Of a stretch of DNA of 64,000 nt, positions 1 through 11,573 are shown in pieces; the stretch's first letter is position 1; each line of letters starts with the position of its first letter. The position numbers and the translations under genes are program-made. Source of the DNA: Lepidurus packardi (taxonomy: Eukaryota > Arthropoda > Branchiopoda > Notostraca > Triopsidae); contig JAKZAN010000006.1 in assembly GCA_023053545.1 (NCBI GenBank), forward strand, positions 6,143,001 through 6,207,000, written 5' to 3'. The notes beneath the pieces were generated by a model. It saw only the letters and a program-made list of their open reading frames with translations, ran no database searches and was not told the DNA's origin.

Positions 1-3000
1 CACTTGTTTTAAGAATCTTAAGACCTTAACCTCTCGTTGTAACTAAGCCTTAAGGGTTCCGAACTCTTAGTCATAGAACTTCACTGTCTCCTGAAACGCG
101 ATTCAGCTAGAACCTATACTGGACGTTTTTTGCCCAGGTCGATCGTGTCATGTATTTCATTAGAACTTTTGCCCAATTCTAGGATGCTCACCTCTAGAAA
201 AATAATATATCTCGAGAGCCGGTTCCTGCAATGTTACTATACATCAGGCTTAGAACTGAAAACAACAACAGCAAAGATTTTCCCATTAGATCTGACCGGC
301 TGGACTGTTGCACCGATATTGATGTGCTCGAGTGCGCTGTCTTTCTGTTTCCGTTTGCTTCGGAGACATGCAAAGCTTCGATTTACGTTGGCCTCGATCT
401 CATCTAAGGTAAGGGAGACGATATTAAATGGACAATGGATGCTATCGTTGAAGATTCCGTTTTCTTTTTTTATAACCTTTTTTCCACCATTTTTTATGCT
501 TGTAGCAAAGTTATATCGAAGCTGTATCGGGCTGATATAATAAGAAAATTTAATCAAACTTGGCATTGCCAATCTTTGACGGAAGCTTTCCTATTTATAT
601 TTGAAAGGGCTCCATGTAAAATCAGTTTCGTGTAATCGTATTGCTTGAACTCTTTCTGAAGGCTATTCTGTAGCTAGCTTCTGAAGTCAAGTCAGCCGGA
701 AGAAAACAATAAGCAACAGAAATTCAACTTTTCACAAGCTTGCCCCAAAAACTTTTTTTCCGAATAAAACTGCCCTTAGTAGGTCTTTGAGCTTTAACGA
801 TGAATTGATGTCAGACTCTTTGGTTGGAAATGGCAATATTATGTCCTACTCATTCTTTTCTTTCGTAGCTTCTTTGCATCGGGAGTTTTGAATAACAAGG
901 CAGCAGGCGGTATTCAAAGCGAACAAAACCGAAAATTCTTCCGAAGTTTTTAGCTCGCGTTCATTAGATTCACAGGTTTGACGCTTGGTTCGTAAATGTC
1001 CTCCAACCTTGGAACGTGCAGAAAGCGAAATGAAACTCTGTAGTTTCTCCGAATTAAAAAAACCCAGAAGTCAGCGATCTCAGGACGAATTTCTCTCTAG
1101 ATTGCTTCCTTTAGTACCTTATTTACTTGCGCTTTTTTTGGTTGCAGGTGGAGGTATTAAGTGTCTTATAATCGAAATGGGTCAGCACAAGTTGACTTGT
1201 TCTTGGAGACAAAAATTAATTAAATTCTTGATTTTCTTCCTTTTCTGAGCTGAATATAGTTGAGCACAGAGACGCACCCATAAGAAGGGCTGCCGGTGAC
1301 ACAGGGTACGAAGGTGAACTTTGGTAGCTTCCCGGTTCCCGCTGGTTGAAGAATTGAAGGCGAAGCCGAAGTCCGTAGTTCGATACAGCATTTGGATGCA
1401 AATTTTGTTTAGAAAAAGCTTTTTCAGAAAGATGGTGTTTCCCCTGGAGAAGCCAGGTAAGAGAGACTGATTTCAGTTAGTTTGAAAGCGCTCCGAAAGG
1501 CCAATGGCTAGGACACATTCAGGGATTTATGTATGTCTTTTGGAGTTATTTGTTGACAAAAAGAAGCTCTTGCTCCAGAGGAACCTGAGAGACACTGAGC
1601 TGAGAGCTGTAATGCAAAACGGAAAATCGATCAAACATTACGCAAAGCTTGTGATGCCAAGAAGTTCCCTTTTTGTTTACGATTGAAGGCTTCTTGCAAT
1701 TGAAAAAAAACTATGAGCAGCCCACAGCTTAAGCGGAAAGTTTGAGCTGCCAAATGGCATATTAGAAAATTCATTCAAATATTCAAAATATTTAAATTTT
1801 GAATGCCGAAGGAGAGAAAGGAGAAAAAATTAAGGCTTCGGAAGGGTAGGCTGGTGTTGGCAAAGAAAAGTAGGAACCTGGTGTTGACATATTCGAGTCA
1901 GAAAAGATTCCTGCCGGAAATGTTTAAAACAAAAGGGAAGTAGAAGTCAAGAAGCTTTTAAAGATGCGAAATTGGAAGGAAAACTACTGTTGCTAAGGTT
2001 ACATCTTGTCGGAAGGTATCGTACATCCTAAACATGCAATCATCTTTTAAGGAAATATATTAATGAATATCGGCTTACAAGTCCTGTACCAATGGAATCC
2101 GCATTTTTTCTCGTAAAAATCACTCTGGAACATAAGAAGCTTCCTTCACGTAAAGGTTTGGGAAATAATGTATGCCAAAACTGCAGATATTGTCAATCCT
2201 TGCATTTTCTAGTCCAGTCAAGCGCTCAGCAAGCATTTTATAACAAGAAAGTCATTTGAATTTCAACTCATCCACTTACATTGGTACTTAACACAAAGCT
2301 TTGCTTTTTTATATTTACTAACCAAATGTGGGATTTATCGTCTGCTTTGTAATATGCGCCAAATTGCAAAATAAAGTTCCGTAAGGGACCTTCTTTTGTT
2401 GTCTTTTTTAATATAAAATTACATTATGTCGCATGAGAAATTAAAAGCCGATGGAATATTAGCATTTGTGAAGTTCGTCACACGAAATGCAATTGTCCAG
2501 CACAGTATAGTTGGAGCGACATGACATCAACTGCTACACGATTATTCCCTTGCGTTTTTCTGCTGCCAAAACTCATCGGCCTTTCCGGAAGATGCTTAAT
2601 TAACTTTTCCAGTCTTCCAAATGCAACGCCGCTATACTATTAACAAAGCTAACGTCATTTACAGATCCCTATTTCCCGCATGAACCTCGCTTGATTTCAT
2701 TAACGCGGGATTCAGTACGTCTTTATCTGGAAACTTGATCATCTTAGTTTTGTCGGCTCTTTCCGCCAATTGAGCATAGACGCTGAGTATGTTGGTGACA
2801 AACATGCACAGCCTCCTAGCACTGGATTCAAAGGAGTTGGCATTGAAAGTTCATTTCATTAAGAACTCAGCGCTTGGCATAAGATCCTTTCTTAGATCTG
2901 TACTTAGCTACTGTTTGATCAACTAGAACGTAGTGAAGGCACATTTAGAATGTCACGGATTTTTATATTATTACGGTAGCTGTAATTAAATCAAGTTTTC

Positions 3001-3343
3001 CTTTCGTTGTTAAGGTCACGGTACATAAGAGCCTTGTGTATGACGTCGTATATAGGACGCCGTGGTTATATTTAGTTTCGCGCTTGTTGAGGTAGAGGGA
3101 GTTTTGTCTTGGAGTGCAACCGTTAACGATTGTGGTGAGCTTGGAATAGCGTGCGGGGCTTTACTTCCACGTTGCACCCTATATACTAGGGAAAGATCCA
3201 ATCAAAGTGTTAGGTAGGGGAAAAGTTTACCAGACGTCATCAGTTGTGTCGATATCCATCAATGTGACCATTCTTCTAACCACTCACGATAAGTGAATAC
3301 GGTACCGAACGTCTAAGATGGGCTGACAACTCGGAACAGTTAG
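1..3343. other. Left-hand intergenic DNA, no gene recognised
   Basis: AT-rich sequence with only short open frames. None has recognisable domains, and none is bounded by splice signals that extend it into a convincing product. The right end lies beyond the probable 3' end of the minus-strand P5CS gene. A gene whose exons are all very short could be missed by eye. Confidence 0.5.
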
Positions 3344-3408
3344 TTTATTACCCGCTGCTCAAGAACTGAAATGTAACAACCACAAGGAAGGTCGTAAAGA
3401 TCTTTATT
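3344..3408 (-). promoter_or_regulatory. Candidate polyadenylation signals of P5CS
   Basis: Read on the minus strand, AATAAA occurs at 3408-3403 and again at 3349-3344, about 400 and 460 nt past the P5CS stop codon. They are in the right orientation for a P5CS 3' UTR of 0.4-0.5 kb. Such hexamers are frequent in AT-rich DNA, so this is a position-based inference. Confidence 0.4.
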
Positions 3409-3807
3409 TCCGAGGCTATATGGATTTAATTCCTGTCATTCAGTCACATGTGCGGATTGCTTCCCGCTAACTGCGACCATACTTCTAAATTGCGCTTCGT
3501 GTATATCTTCCACGGATGTTATCCAAACATTTTAATATTGGAAAAAAGTGCTCACTGATCTGACTCGAAAGAATTTTGTTGGAAACATAGGATCCCGGTA
3601 ATAATCCAAATAAATCCCGTTCTTTTATCAAGAAAGTTTCTAGGCAACCAAAATGAAAAAAGGGAAAAATTCACACCATCACCTTGCAAGTCAACGAAGC
3701 ATTTTGACCATAGCAAATATTCAAAAACAAACACGTAACCTCTCCTAAAAATGCCTGGCAAACAAAATTTGGAAAACAAAATTCCCGCCCGCTGGGATGA
3801 GAGGTGT

Positions 3808-6800
3808 TCAGTTGCTGTGTATCGGGAGCGGCTGGTGGAGGAATGCTTTGCCTCCTTCTTGGAACTCGGAAACAGTATCGCCGTGACCTCTTAGAACCCA
3901 TTTCGTTGTTAAAAGTCCTTCCACACCAACAGGACCTCGCGCGTGAATCCGTGCCGTACTTATTCCAACTTCAGCACCTGGAATGTAATGAGTTTCGGTC
4001 ACGAGGATCACACGAGAAGTTGATTAAACCTTACCTAAGCCGAAGCGGTACCCATCGGCGAAGCGAGTACTAGCGTTGTGAAAAACGCAAGCGGAATCCA
4101 CAGATTGCAAGAACAGCTCAGCGTGCTCGCCTAATAAAGTAAACAGTAATAAACCTCAGAACGAGAACAAACAAAAGCGTTACGATTTTCCGTAACAATG
4201 GCATCCGTATGGGATGACCCGTAGCGGTGGATATGGCTGACCGCTTCGCTTAGTCCTTTGACGATTTCGACCGTGCATTCTAAGCTGCTGTATTCGTGTT
4301 TAAGGGTCTTTGCAGGAGGCGGGCCGAATGTTAATTGTTTAGCTAAGTTGGGACCAGCGTAAATTTTGACCTAAGAAAAAAGATTTACTATCTTGCAAGA
4401 TTACATCATAAAGATTTTTTTAAAGAAAAGACAAAGAAAAAAGTTCTGTGAAATCCGGAACTTGTTATAACTTACTCCTTCCTTTTTAAGCATGTCACAG
4501 ACCGTGTTAAAAAAATTTGACTTGTTAAGCAAGTCTTCATGCAGAAGTAGGGTTTCCATGGCGTTGCAAGCTGCCGGATAGTCACACTTGGCATCGCGCA
4601 CTATAATAATGACGTAATTATGTATGTGATGGGATGAGACAAAAAGTGTACCGAGTTTGAGAGCTTTGCCCAGATCTGCTTCATTGTCAACATAAACGTG
4701 ACAAATGCCTTCCGAGTGGCCCAAAACGGGGATGTTTTTGCTTTGCTGCTGAATAGAACGTACAAGATCCGAAGATCCGCGAGGAATGACCAGGTCGATG
4801 TATTGATCCAGCTGCAGTAAGTCGCTAATTTCTTCTCGGGTAGACACCTACATACGTAACGTTCCCAAGTTGTAACTGTGAGTGGTTCAATACAGAACAA
4901 TAATTGCAGAGGTTAATTAATTTCAATATTAAACGGCTTTTGGGTCCAAAAGGAAACGGTAAATAAGCAAAAGAATGAAAAAAGAAATTGAAGTACACGT
5001 CGAATGAGCAAGTACAGACAGTATATAAATCTTTGTCAGTCTAATACAAATAACAAGTACTCTGAAATCTGGCCATGAATCTTCTATACTTACCAAGGAA
5101 ATAGCATCTCCAGCTCCAGCGCTGTTTAGTGCTTCCTTTACCAATTCCATTAGAACTTTATTACTATTAGACGCTTCGCTTCCGCCTTTAAGGAGTAAGC
5201 CATTGGCTGAAGCAATTGCCAAAGAGGCCACCTAAGCAGAAAACCAATGTGTGTAGTCCCAAAAAATCAGCTCTAACTCTGCTTTCTCTTTTTTTTTTAG
5301 CTTTCTGCTCCAAGGAAATTACTTGTGGCAAGCAATCTGGACGTGACTCGACAATCACTAACAAGACACCAATGGGAACGGTAATTTGACTTAACTCCAA
5401 GTCATCCGCCAACTTCGTATGACGCAGCAATTTACCCACGATGGAATGACTTGTATCCCCGATCTGGTTTAAACCTACAAGAAATAGTGAAGTCGGAAAG
5501 GGCAATTATAAGTATCGTGCTTAAGAAATAATGTTCAATTACTAAGAATAGCATACCGGCTGCTAAACTCTTCAATTTGCTTGGAGTAAGTTTCAAGCGA
5601 TCTTGCATGGGTTTGGCTAAATTGTGCTTTTGAGCAAGTTGCAAATCTTTGGCATTTGCTTCTAATATTTCCGATTGACGGGTGCTTAGCAAGTCAGACA
5701 ACTTGTAAATAATTTCAGCACGGGTACCGGCTGGAAGAGACTGCAGGGTACGACTGCCATTGCGAGCTGGAAAAAAACATTTAAGAAAATAAGAACGATC
5801 CTATAAGCTTGGAAGTGTTCGGAAATACCGTTTTCAGCGAGTACTTCCACTGCAGCACTTCCGTTGGTGGCTTCCGTAAAGAACGTTCCAAGATTCCGTC
5901 CTTGAATAGTGTATTTGATGGCTTGTTCTGCCATGCCATTGCAGATCACCACTGAAACACCCTTATGCAACGCCCAGCAGGCTGCCCGGACCTACGATAC
6001 AGAAGAACACGTATGTTAAATCTGTTACTCCGTTCGGAGATTGGGAAATAGCTATTCTGCTGAATCGATGTAGGCAATGCTTTTTTTCTCCCCCTCTCTT
6101 TGCTTTAGTCCACTACTCGCCTTTGAATCCATACCGCCCAATCCCACGCGTGATTTTTGGCCAAATTGAATGTTGCCTGTGCTTCCGGGCGTGTACGTGT
6201 GAATGAGTCGAGCTCCTTCTTCAGACGGAGGACACGTGTAAATTCCGTCCACATCAGACATAAGTATCAAAAGTTCGGCTTGAACTTCGGCAGCTAGTCG
6301 GGCGGCTAAACTGTCGTTGTCTTTTATGGATATTACCTAATGAGGACTTTGTAAGCTAAGAGAAAGCCGCTAATTACGATCCAAGTTAAGTTTACCCCGG
6401 CCAAGTCTTCGTCAGCTTGTGGAGGTGGCGAAACGGCGTCATTAGTGTTAATGATGGGGACAATATTCAAGCTAATTAGCTCGGAGATGGTGCTAAACAA
6501 ATGTTGCCTAGTTTCGTCATTATAAAAGTCCGGTTTGGTTACCAACACCTAGGAACAGCATGTTGAAAGAGAGAGAAAATTTTGCTAAGATTCTGTAATA
6601 TACTTGAGCTATTTTGACTCCGTACTGAGAGAACATAGCTTCGTATAACGACATTAAGCCAGACTGTCCTACAGCCGCAGCTGCACGAAGCTCCACTACA
6701 TTCTTTTGCGAATTCTATTTCGGAATTGGATATAATAATAAATAAGGTGCGAATTTAAGACTTCCTATAAATATAGAATTTATATGACAACTTTACCCTT

Positions 6801-7342
6801 AAATTATGCTCCCTGGGATGCAAGGTTTCTCGCATAGACATGGACATGATAAGCTCTTGAGTGAGCTTTTGCTTGCCAAAAGCCACAGCTCCACTTGTCA
6901 CCATCAGACATTCTCGGCCTTCGTTTTGTAACTCGGCCACCTATCGCGAGATAACAAGATCGTATTTACGGACCCTTCGACCAGTTTATCAAAAAGCTGG
7001 TGGTGTACTAACTTGCTCTACAATGGACGCCAGTCTACCTAGCGCCAAACCACATTCGTCTTCCCGCGTTATGACAGCCGAGCCCAATTTGATTACTACT
7101 CTTTTGGCGTACTTAAGATCGCTTCGTTGTGCATAAGCAACTCGCATCCTTTCCGACACATGCAAGGGCCGTGCCAAGGCAAACTGCATATTCTACACGT
7201 ACACAATAATAATAATAATAATAATGACGTGTGTATTTAATGCGGTGACTAATCATTTCGTCTCCTTTACTTTAGGTGGGAGTATTTTTGCTGTGACTGT
7301 TGACGAAGACGACGCCGAGCGGGTCGCTCCAAGACGTAGCAT
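3808..7342 (-). CDS. P5CS: Delta-1-pyrroline-5-carboxylate synthase (glutamate 5-kinase / gamma-glutamyl phosphate reductase)
   Basis: Bifunctional mitochondrial enzyme that phosphorylates glutamate and reduces gamma-glutamyl phosphate to the semialdehyde, feeding proline and ornithine synthesis. I read 15 exons with compatible phases: 7342-7271, 7192-7013, 6940-6797, 6714-6604, 6548-6396, 6336-6121, 5991-5829, 5766-5557, 5474-5323, 5231-5094, 4847-4652, 4600-4476, 4370-4184, 4130-4035, 3977-3808. The sum is 2,313 nt, or 770 aa (human about 795). Residues 1-40 are basic, Ser/Thr-rich and acid-poor, as in a mitochondrial presequence. The kinase domain (about 45-330) shows [44 protein letters not shown] and SDVDG. 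The reductase domain (about 345-765) shows [49 protein letters not shown], the candidate catalytic Cys (about 590) in YPAACNA, and RFGLGAEVGIS. The start is the only frame whose exon 1 joins exon 2 in phase; initiation at the exon 2 ATG (7190) is possible. Intron 6 is GC-AG. Single-copy housekeeping type, apparently intact. Confidence 0.96.
7205..7225. repeat. (AAT)7 microsatellite in P5CS intron 1
   Basis: Seven perfect AAT triplets lie 12 nt upstream, in minus-strand terms, of the exon 2 acceptor. They form a U-rich (ATT)n run in the P5CS pre-mRNA next to the branch point/polypyrimidine region. Confidence 0.9.
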
Positions 7343-9139
7343 TGTGCCTGGAGACGTGGCGCGATATGCATTTTGAGATGTGCGCCCCAAACCTCGAGTG
7401 AATAATATCGACGCGGAAGGAGAGCGGCGAACTTCTGCGACGTTTCGATAAGACCAGCAATTTCCTTTATGAATTTACAATATGTATAACTCAGTTTGCT
7501 TTATCAGGTCGTGGAAAAATAAGCTGTATACCTATATGGGACCGAAGGAATTTAGTACCCATGGCAGCACTAAAGGAGGTCGAGGTTGCATTTGCTTGAC
7601 CTGTTTTGGAAATGGACGAATACCTTGGAAAAAGTAATTGGTTTTGCGGGAGTTTCATGTTTAGTACTCAGGCCGTCAAACGAAAAGAAGAAACAACTTG
7701 AAATCCAGAGCAAGCAAAAGTATTCCAAAATTGCACTTTCAAGGTAATAATGCAGGCAATGTTGGATGTCGACTCACTGGTTCGCTAAAGCTGATGAGCT
7801 GCTCATAGAGAAATATACGATTAGTACATCGTGTCCCATGTCAAGCTTAATGTAATTTTACTTACCTCGGTGCTAGACACGGGCTTAATACGGAAGCTAT
7901 ACCAAGAATTCAAAGCATGATGAAACACTAGCGAAAAATAAACCTAAGCAAAAGCACTAGCAAGCCCTATTATTGTTCACATCGATCTGTACCTGAGTCG
8001 AAGCATCCATGATGCCTGCAGGTTTGTGCGACCTGAAGATGTCGAAAAAAAAGAAAGGTGAGGATCCTGCTGGGCAAACTGGAAAAGCAGTCTAAGCCCT
8101 TTTCTAAACCAGAAACCCCAGACACAACACTTTCACCAACACACGCGTGTCACGTGCCACCTAAGTCGAACGCGGCAGTGTAATTTCAAGATTTTCTATA
8201 GATATGTATAGACACTTCTATTTCACCCGATGATAAACAGATATCTTTTATTTTTAAAATTATAGATTCTATAGGATGACACCAAGAACCTGCTGCCGAG
8301 ACATGGTTGTCGAAAATTTACAAAACCTTTGCACACGTGCTCTGAAGAATGTCATCACGTGATTTAACCTTTGTCAACATCGCTACCTAGCTGTATCCAG
8401 GAGGAAATCACCCACAAGTCGCCAAGTTGATCTAGCCTGGCCGACTCGTCTATCAGCTTTCTTCAGAGGTGCGTTCGTGATGCAGCGAACATGGGTCAAA
8501 CTAGATGTGCCTGGGGTTGTTTGATTTGGCCGAGTCATCGTGCTCATAGCGGTGCGATTTGCGAGACTTCAGATGAAGTCCGACTCCGTGTAGGACTCGC
8601 AGTGACGGTTTGTGACTTGCTCTACAGCAGAGTCCACGGCGAGTTGATTCTACCAGACTCTGCTAAGGCCACGATGTACTCCAACCTCTTATGGCGCAAT
8701 AGCATGGCATATTTTGATGCGAAAATTCTTATTTTCTGTGCAATTTAATGAAATTATATATGTGACAGTACTGCACGGGATTTATTTATCTAGTGCATCT
8801 ACGAAGCTTTTGTTCATATATTTTTCAATTAAATTTTTATCTAAGTTCAAATTTTTAAAACTTTAAATAAATCATATATCAAAATTGTACGACGTGACGG
8901 AACTAGATTTTCATAGTAAGACATTTAAAAAATGCAATTATCTGTCTCTGTTTAATTCAAAAACATTTTTGAAGTTTATGAAATTACATTGAGAAAGGGT
9001 ATGACATCAGTTCCCCCTTTTGACAAAACATGATCAACTTCTTTAAGTACACCGTGGCCTTAAAAAGTCCCTGCTCATTGGTTAAGCGCCAACAAGCTTA
9101 GGAAGTGCTTAAGCCGTATAAAAACAATACGTCACAACG

Positions 9140-9164
9140 TTAGGTTAGGCCAGGTTAGGTTAGG
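9140..9164 (+). repeat. Short interstitial TTAGG repeat
   Basis: Four TTAGG units in two pairs separated by a few bases. TTAGG is the canonical arthropod telomere unit. The tract is immediately followed by a GTCCTT/GTCGGG repeat copy, so the two form one composite block. Confidence 0.7.
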
Positions 9165-9262
9165 CGTCTTCTGTCGGGGTCCGGAGTCATCGCGCCTATG
9201 CCCGGCGTCCTTGCGTCGGGTACACGGAGTCTTTTTGTCGAGTCGTTCTTGTGTCTACTTCC
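9163..9262 (+). repeat. Minisatellite-like dispersed repeat, copy A
   Basis: About 100 bp of loosely repeated units around GGCGTCCTTGCGTCGGG and GAGTCTTTTTGTCGAGTC, ending GTGTCTACTTCC. The same units, in the same order and with the same end, recur at 34,088-34,192. Related units occur at 43.0 and 44.4 kb. No coding potential seen. Confidence 0.75.
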
Positions 9263-9776
9263 CCTTTTCAGGACAGAAGCAGGATCTGCAAAACCATTCT
9301 GTTCATAGACATCAACTACTTTCTTATTGTACGGTTTCCCAATGGAATAAAATTATCTTTCGAATGTTCAACTGAGGCAAGAATTTTTTTTTATTTTTTT
9401 TTGTCTTTAAGTCTAGAAGTTATAAAAATTTAAGGTGAAACCGGATCACCAGAGAAACCTGTATCTGATTGGGTTTAATAACGTACCGCAGCTTTCATGT
9501 GTATACTGTTTGCAATATCGTAACGAACTTAAAACCACAGCAAGACGCTAAAAAACCTTGAATTACGATAAAGTAAATGTTTCTTTAAAATAGTTTTGCG
9601 GAATTTATTTCAATATTGAATTTATTTTTATAGTGACATTTGTGAGATTACGAGCATAAAGAAAGAGCATGCGGTATCCACGTTGCAATAATTGAACCTG
9701 ATTAACTAATACAAAGGCCAATACAGTCTTTACCAAATTCGCTCCTTAGTGGCAAGAATCGGCGAAATCCACCATT

Positions 9777-9829
9777 TTACGTACGTTTTCTACGCAGTAA
9801 GGAAAGCGCTTTGTAGAAAACGTACGTAA
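9777..9829. repeat. Perfect 17-bp foldback with 19-nt loop
   Basis: The left arm 9777-9793 and right arm 9813-9829 are exact reverse complements (core ACGTACGTTTTCTAC). The stem is short for an animal pre-miRNA, and it has no terminal-repeat or target-site-duplication signature that I can see. Confidence 0.85.
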
Positions 9830-10252
9830 GACTCTGTACGTGATTATCGTAAATCAAGAGAAATATGAGGAACGTGATCAAAACGAAAGAAAAGTTGAAA
9901 GTACACATCGACCCGAAATCCCATAGGAAATTGTAAAGAAATTTTAATTCTAAAATCCATTCTTTTTCTTTTATTTTTAAATAAATAAATAAAAAATTGT
10001 ATGACAGTAATCGAGCCATAAACAATTTTTGGAAAACACAAATCGGATTTCCTTGTTTGTGCTGTCCTCTAGAAAATAACCAGATATTTACAACTGTTTA
10101 AAGAATTACGCTTTTTATGAGTAAATACGCAGCGAGATTGTGAACGAAGAGGTGCACCAGTCTCAAAATAATTTCGCCAATTTTAGTTCCTCGTTTTCAT
10201 CGTCCAGATGTCCACTTGTAGCGGATACCAATGATAATTAACGAACGAATTC

Positions 10253-11573
10253 ATGAAAAACCCCGGAAAAGAAACGCAATGGTTAGTTACGAATTGTAGC
10301 CAAAAAATAGCCATAAAAAAAGATCGGCTTGCTATTCCTTCAATTGGAACCGATTTTGTTTCCTCTGGTGAAGTAGATTTTAGCGAGAACAAGTATAGTA
10401 GGGAAAGCAAATCCCAGTGTGTAGTTTTCATGAGCACAGGTCAGTTCTTTCAAAGTAGCTGACAATGTAAGCCAATTTACGTATGTTCTGTTTTATAATA
10501 TTATATACCATTTTCGTTCTGGGACAAAATGTGGAATCTGAATCAACTAGTGCAACATCGTTTCAAAGCTAAGAACAACAAGGTAAATGTTAATCGGAAA
10601 TTATTCTGAAATCAACAGAGAAGGTCATTCGAAAAGACGCAACTCGTTATCCTTCGATCTAGGAAGGACTCACAACATCGAAATTTGCCCTGGTACCGCA
10701 CAAGGTACCAAGCCTTCCGAACAGGCCAAAAGTTTGCGAAGCTGGCGCCAAGTATTGCTTCAATATACCATCAATGCCCAAGAATTGGTTTGATGCTTCT
10801 GAGAGTTGTAGCGCGTTACGTGGCATGCTGCAGTTTTGGATCGGGTTTGGGGTACGTACCGAAGTTTCGTTCGACCTGGTTTATACTTAAAAATTTATAG
10901 GACACATCCGCTATTTATGGATGAAACCAAAGCGACGTCATGGTCCTCTTTACACTAGGATGCTTCTCAAACCACGTCGCGTATGTTAAATATGACTGAA
11001 CCTGAAGAAAACGCTCCGTCTGCATTGGCTGAACTGCAACAAGTTACCAGTCGATGGGACCCCATCAGAGCCGATGTTCAGCTAATCACGTAGCCTTCTC
11101 GAACGCTTCGAGAGAAGAAACGGGGTTTTCCCGAACGAATGTCGAGCAGACAGCCAACCTAATAAAACAGGTAATCAAACAACATCATGTTCAAGGTGGT
11201 TTCTGGTTCACAGTTGGGCCGTAATGCTTTGTGTTTCTATTGAAAGGTACTCAATGTTGACAGTGAGGCCCTAGCTAGTGCACAGAGGTTACCAAACTTA
11301 TCGACCAATCTCTTGATGGATACTGAGGAGATCCTTACAAACACCAATCCAAGCAAGTCTAAGTTAATGGCTTCGGCACTAGGGGCAACATTGCTGAACT
11401 TACATGATCGTCACCTTTCTTATTCACTGCCAACTCCTATAACTTGGGTGAATCGGATGACACCGTGGCGAACACAAGGATCATCCGCAGCACATCACCT
11501 GACGTACCCGATAATAATCATCAACATCATGCTTTGGTTATACTTACCGTCAGCTCGTTGATGATCAAATAAT
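10253..11573 (+). pseudogene. Broken spliced gene with C-type-lectin-like and GAIN-like segments
   Basis: Several in-frame blocks with splice-like borders show that this was once a gene. Block 1 (10253-10439, ending AG|GTCAGT) has a lectin-like GEVDFS...CVVFMSTG segment. Block 2 (10663-10851) reads KYCFNIP, then WFDASESCSALRGML and FWIGFG, resembling the start of a C-type lectin fold. It joins in phase to block 3 (from 10901), which has an in-frame TGA before a final SNHVAYV motif. A later block ends at 11170 (NVEQTANLIKQ) and is spliced across a 76-bp phase-0 intron to 11247 onward (VLNVDSEALASAQRLPNL, TNLLMDTEEIL), which resembles the helical part of adhesion-GPCR GAIN domains. A frame change near 11.43 kb and a +1/-1 conflict near 11.09 kb also break it. 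No seven-helix region follows. Family assignment is tentative; an unusual live gene with extra introns is the alternative. Confidence 0.45.

Larger units (their letters stand above)
7343..10252. other. Intergenic DNA upstream of P5CS
   Basis: This stretch lies between the divergent P5CS and NT5C2 genes. It should include the P5CS promoter and 5' UTR, but no TATA box is evident at a fitting distance. It becomes very AT-rich after 8.7 kb. Apart from the TTAGG repeats, the minisatellite-like repeat and the foldback listed separately, I see no supported gene. A short ATG-led frame with a donor-like end at 8040-8059 has no recognisable continuation. Confidence 0.5.

Noticed and set aside
7272-7460. 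62-codon frame overlapping P5CS exon 1, which looks like an Arg-rich leader
   Set aside because: It starts with TTG, stops at the end of exon 1 and is out of phase with exon 2. The frame starting at ATG 7,342 joins exon 2 exactly in phase.
10901-10990. Arg/Lys-rich 28-codon frame (YLWMKPKRRHG)
   Set aside because: Looks like a ribosomal-type tail, but it needs a weak alternative donor. The phase-0 join with the preceding exon uses a different frame that shows lectin-like residues.
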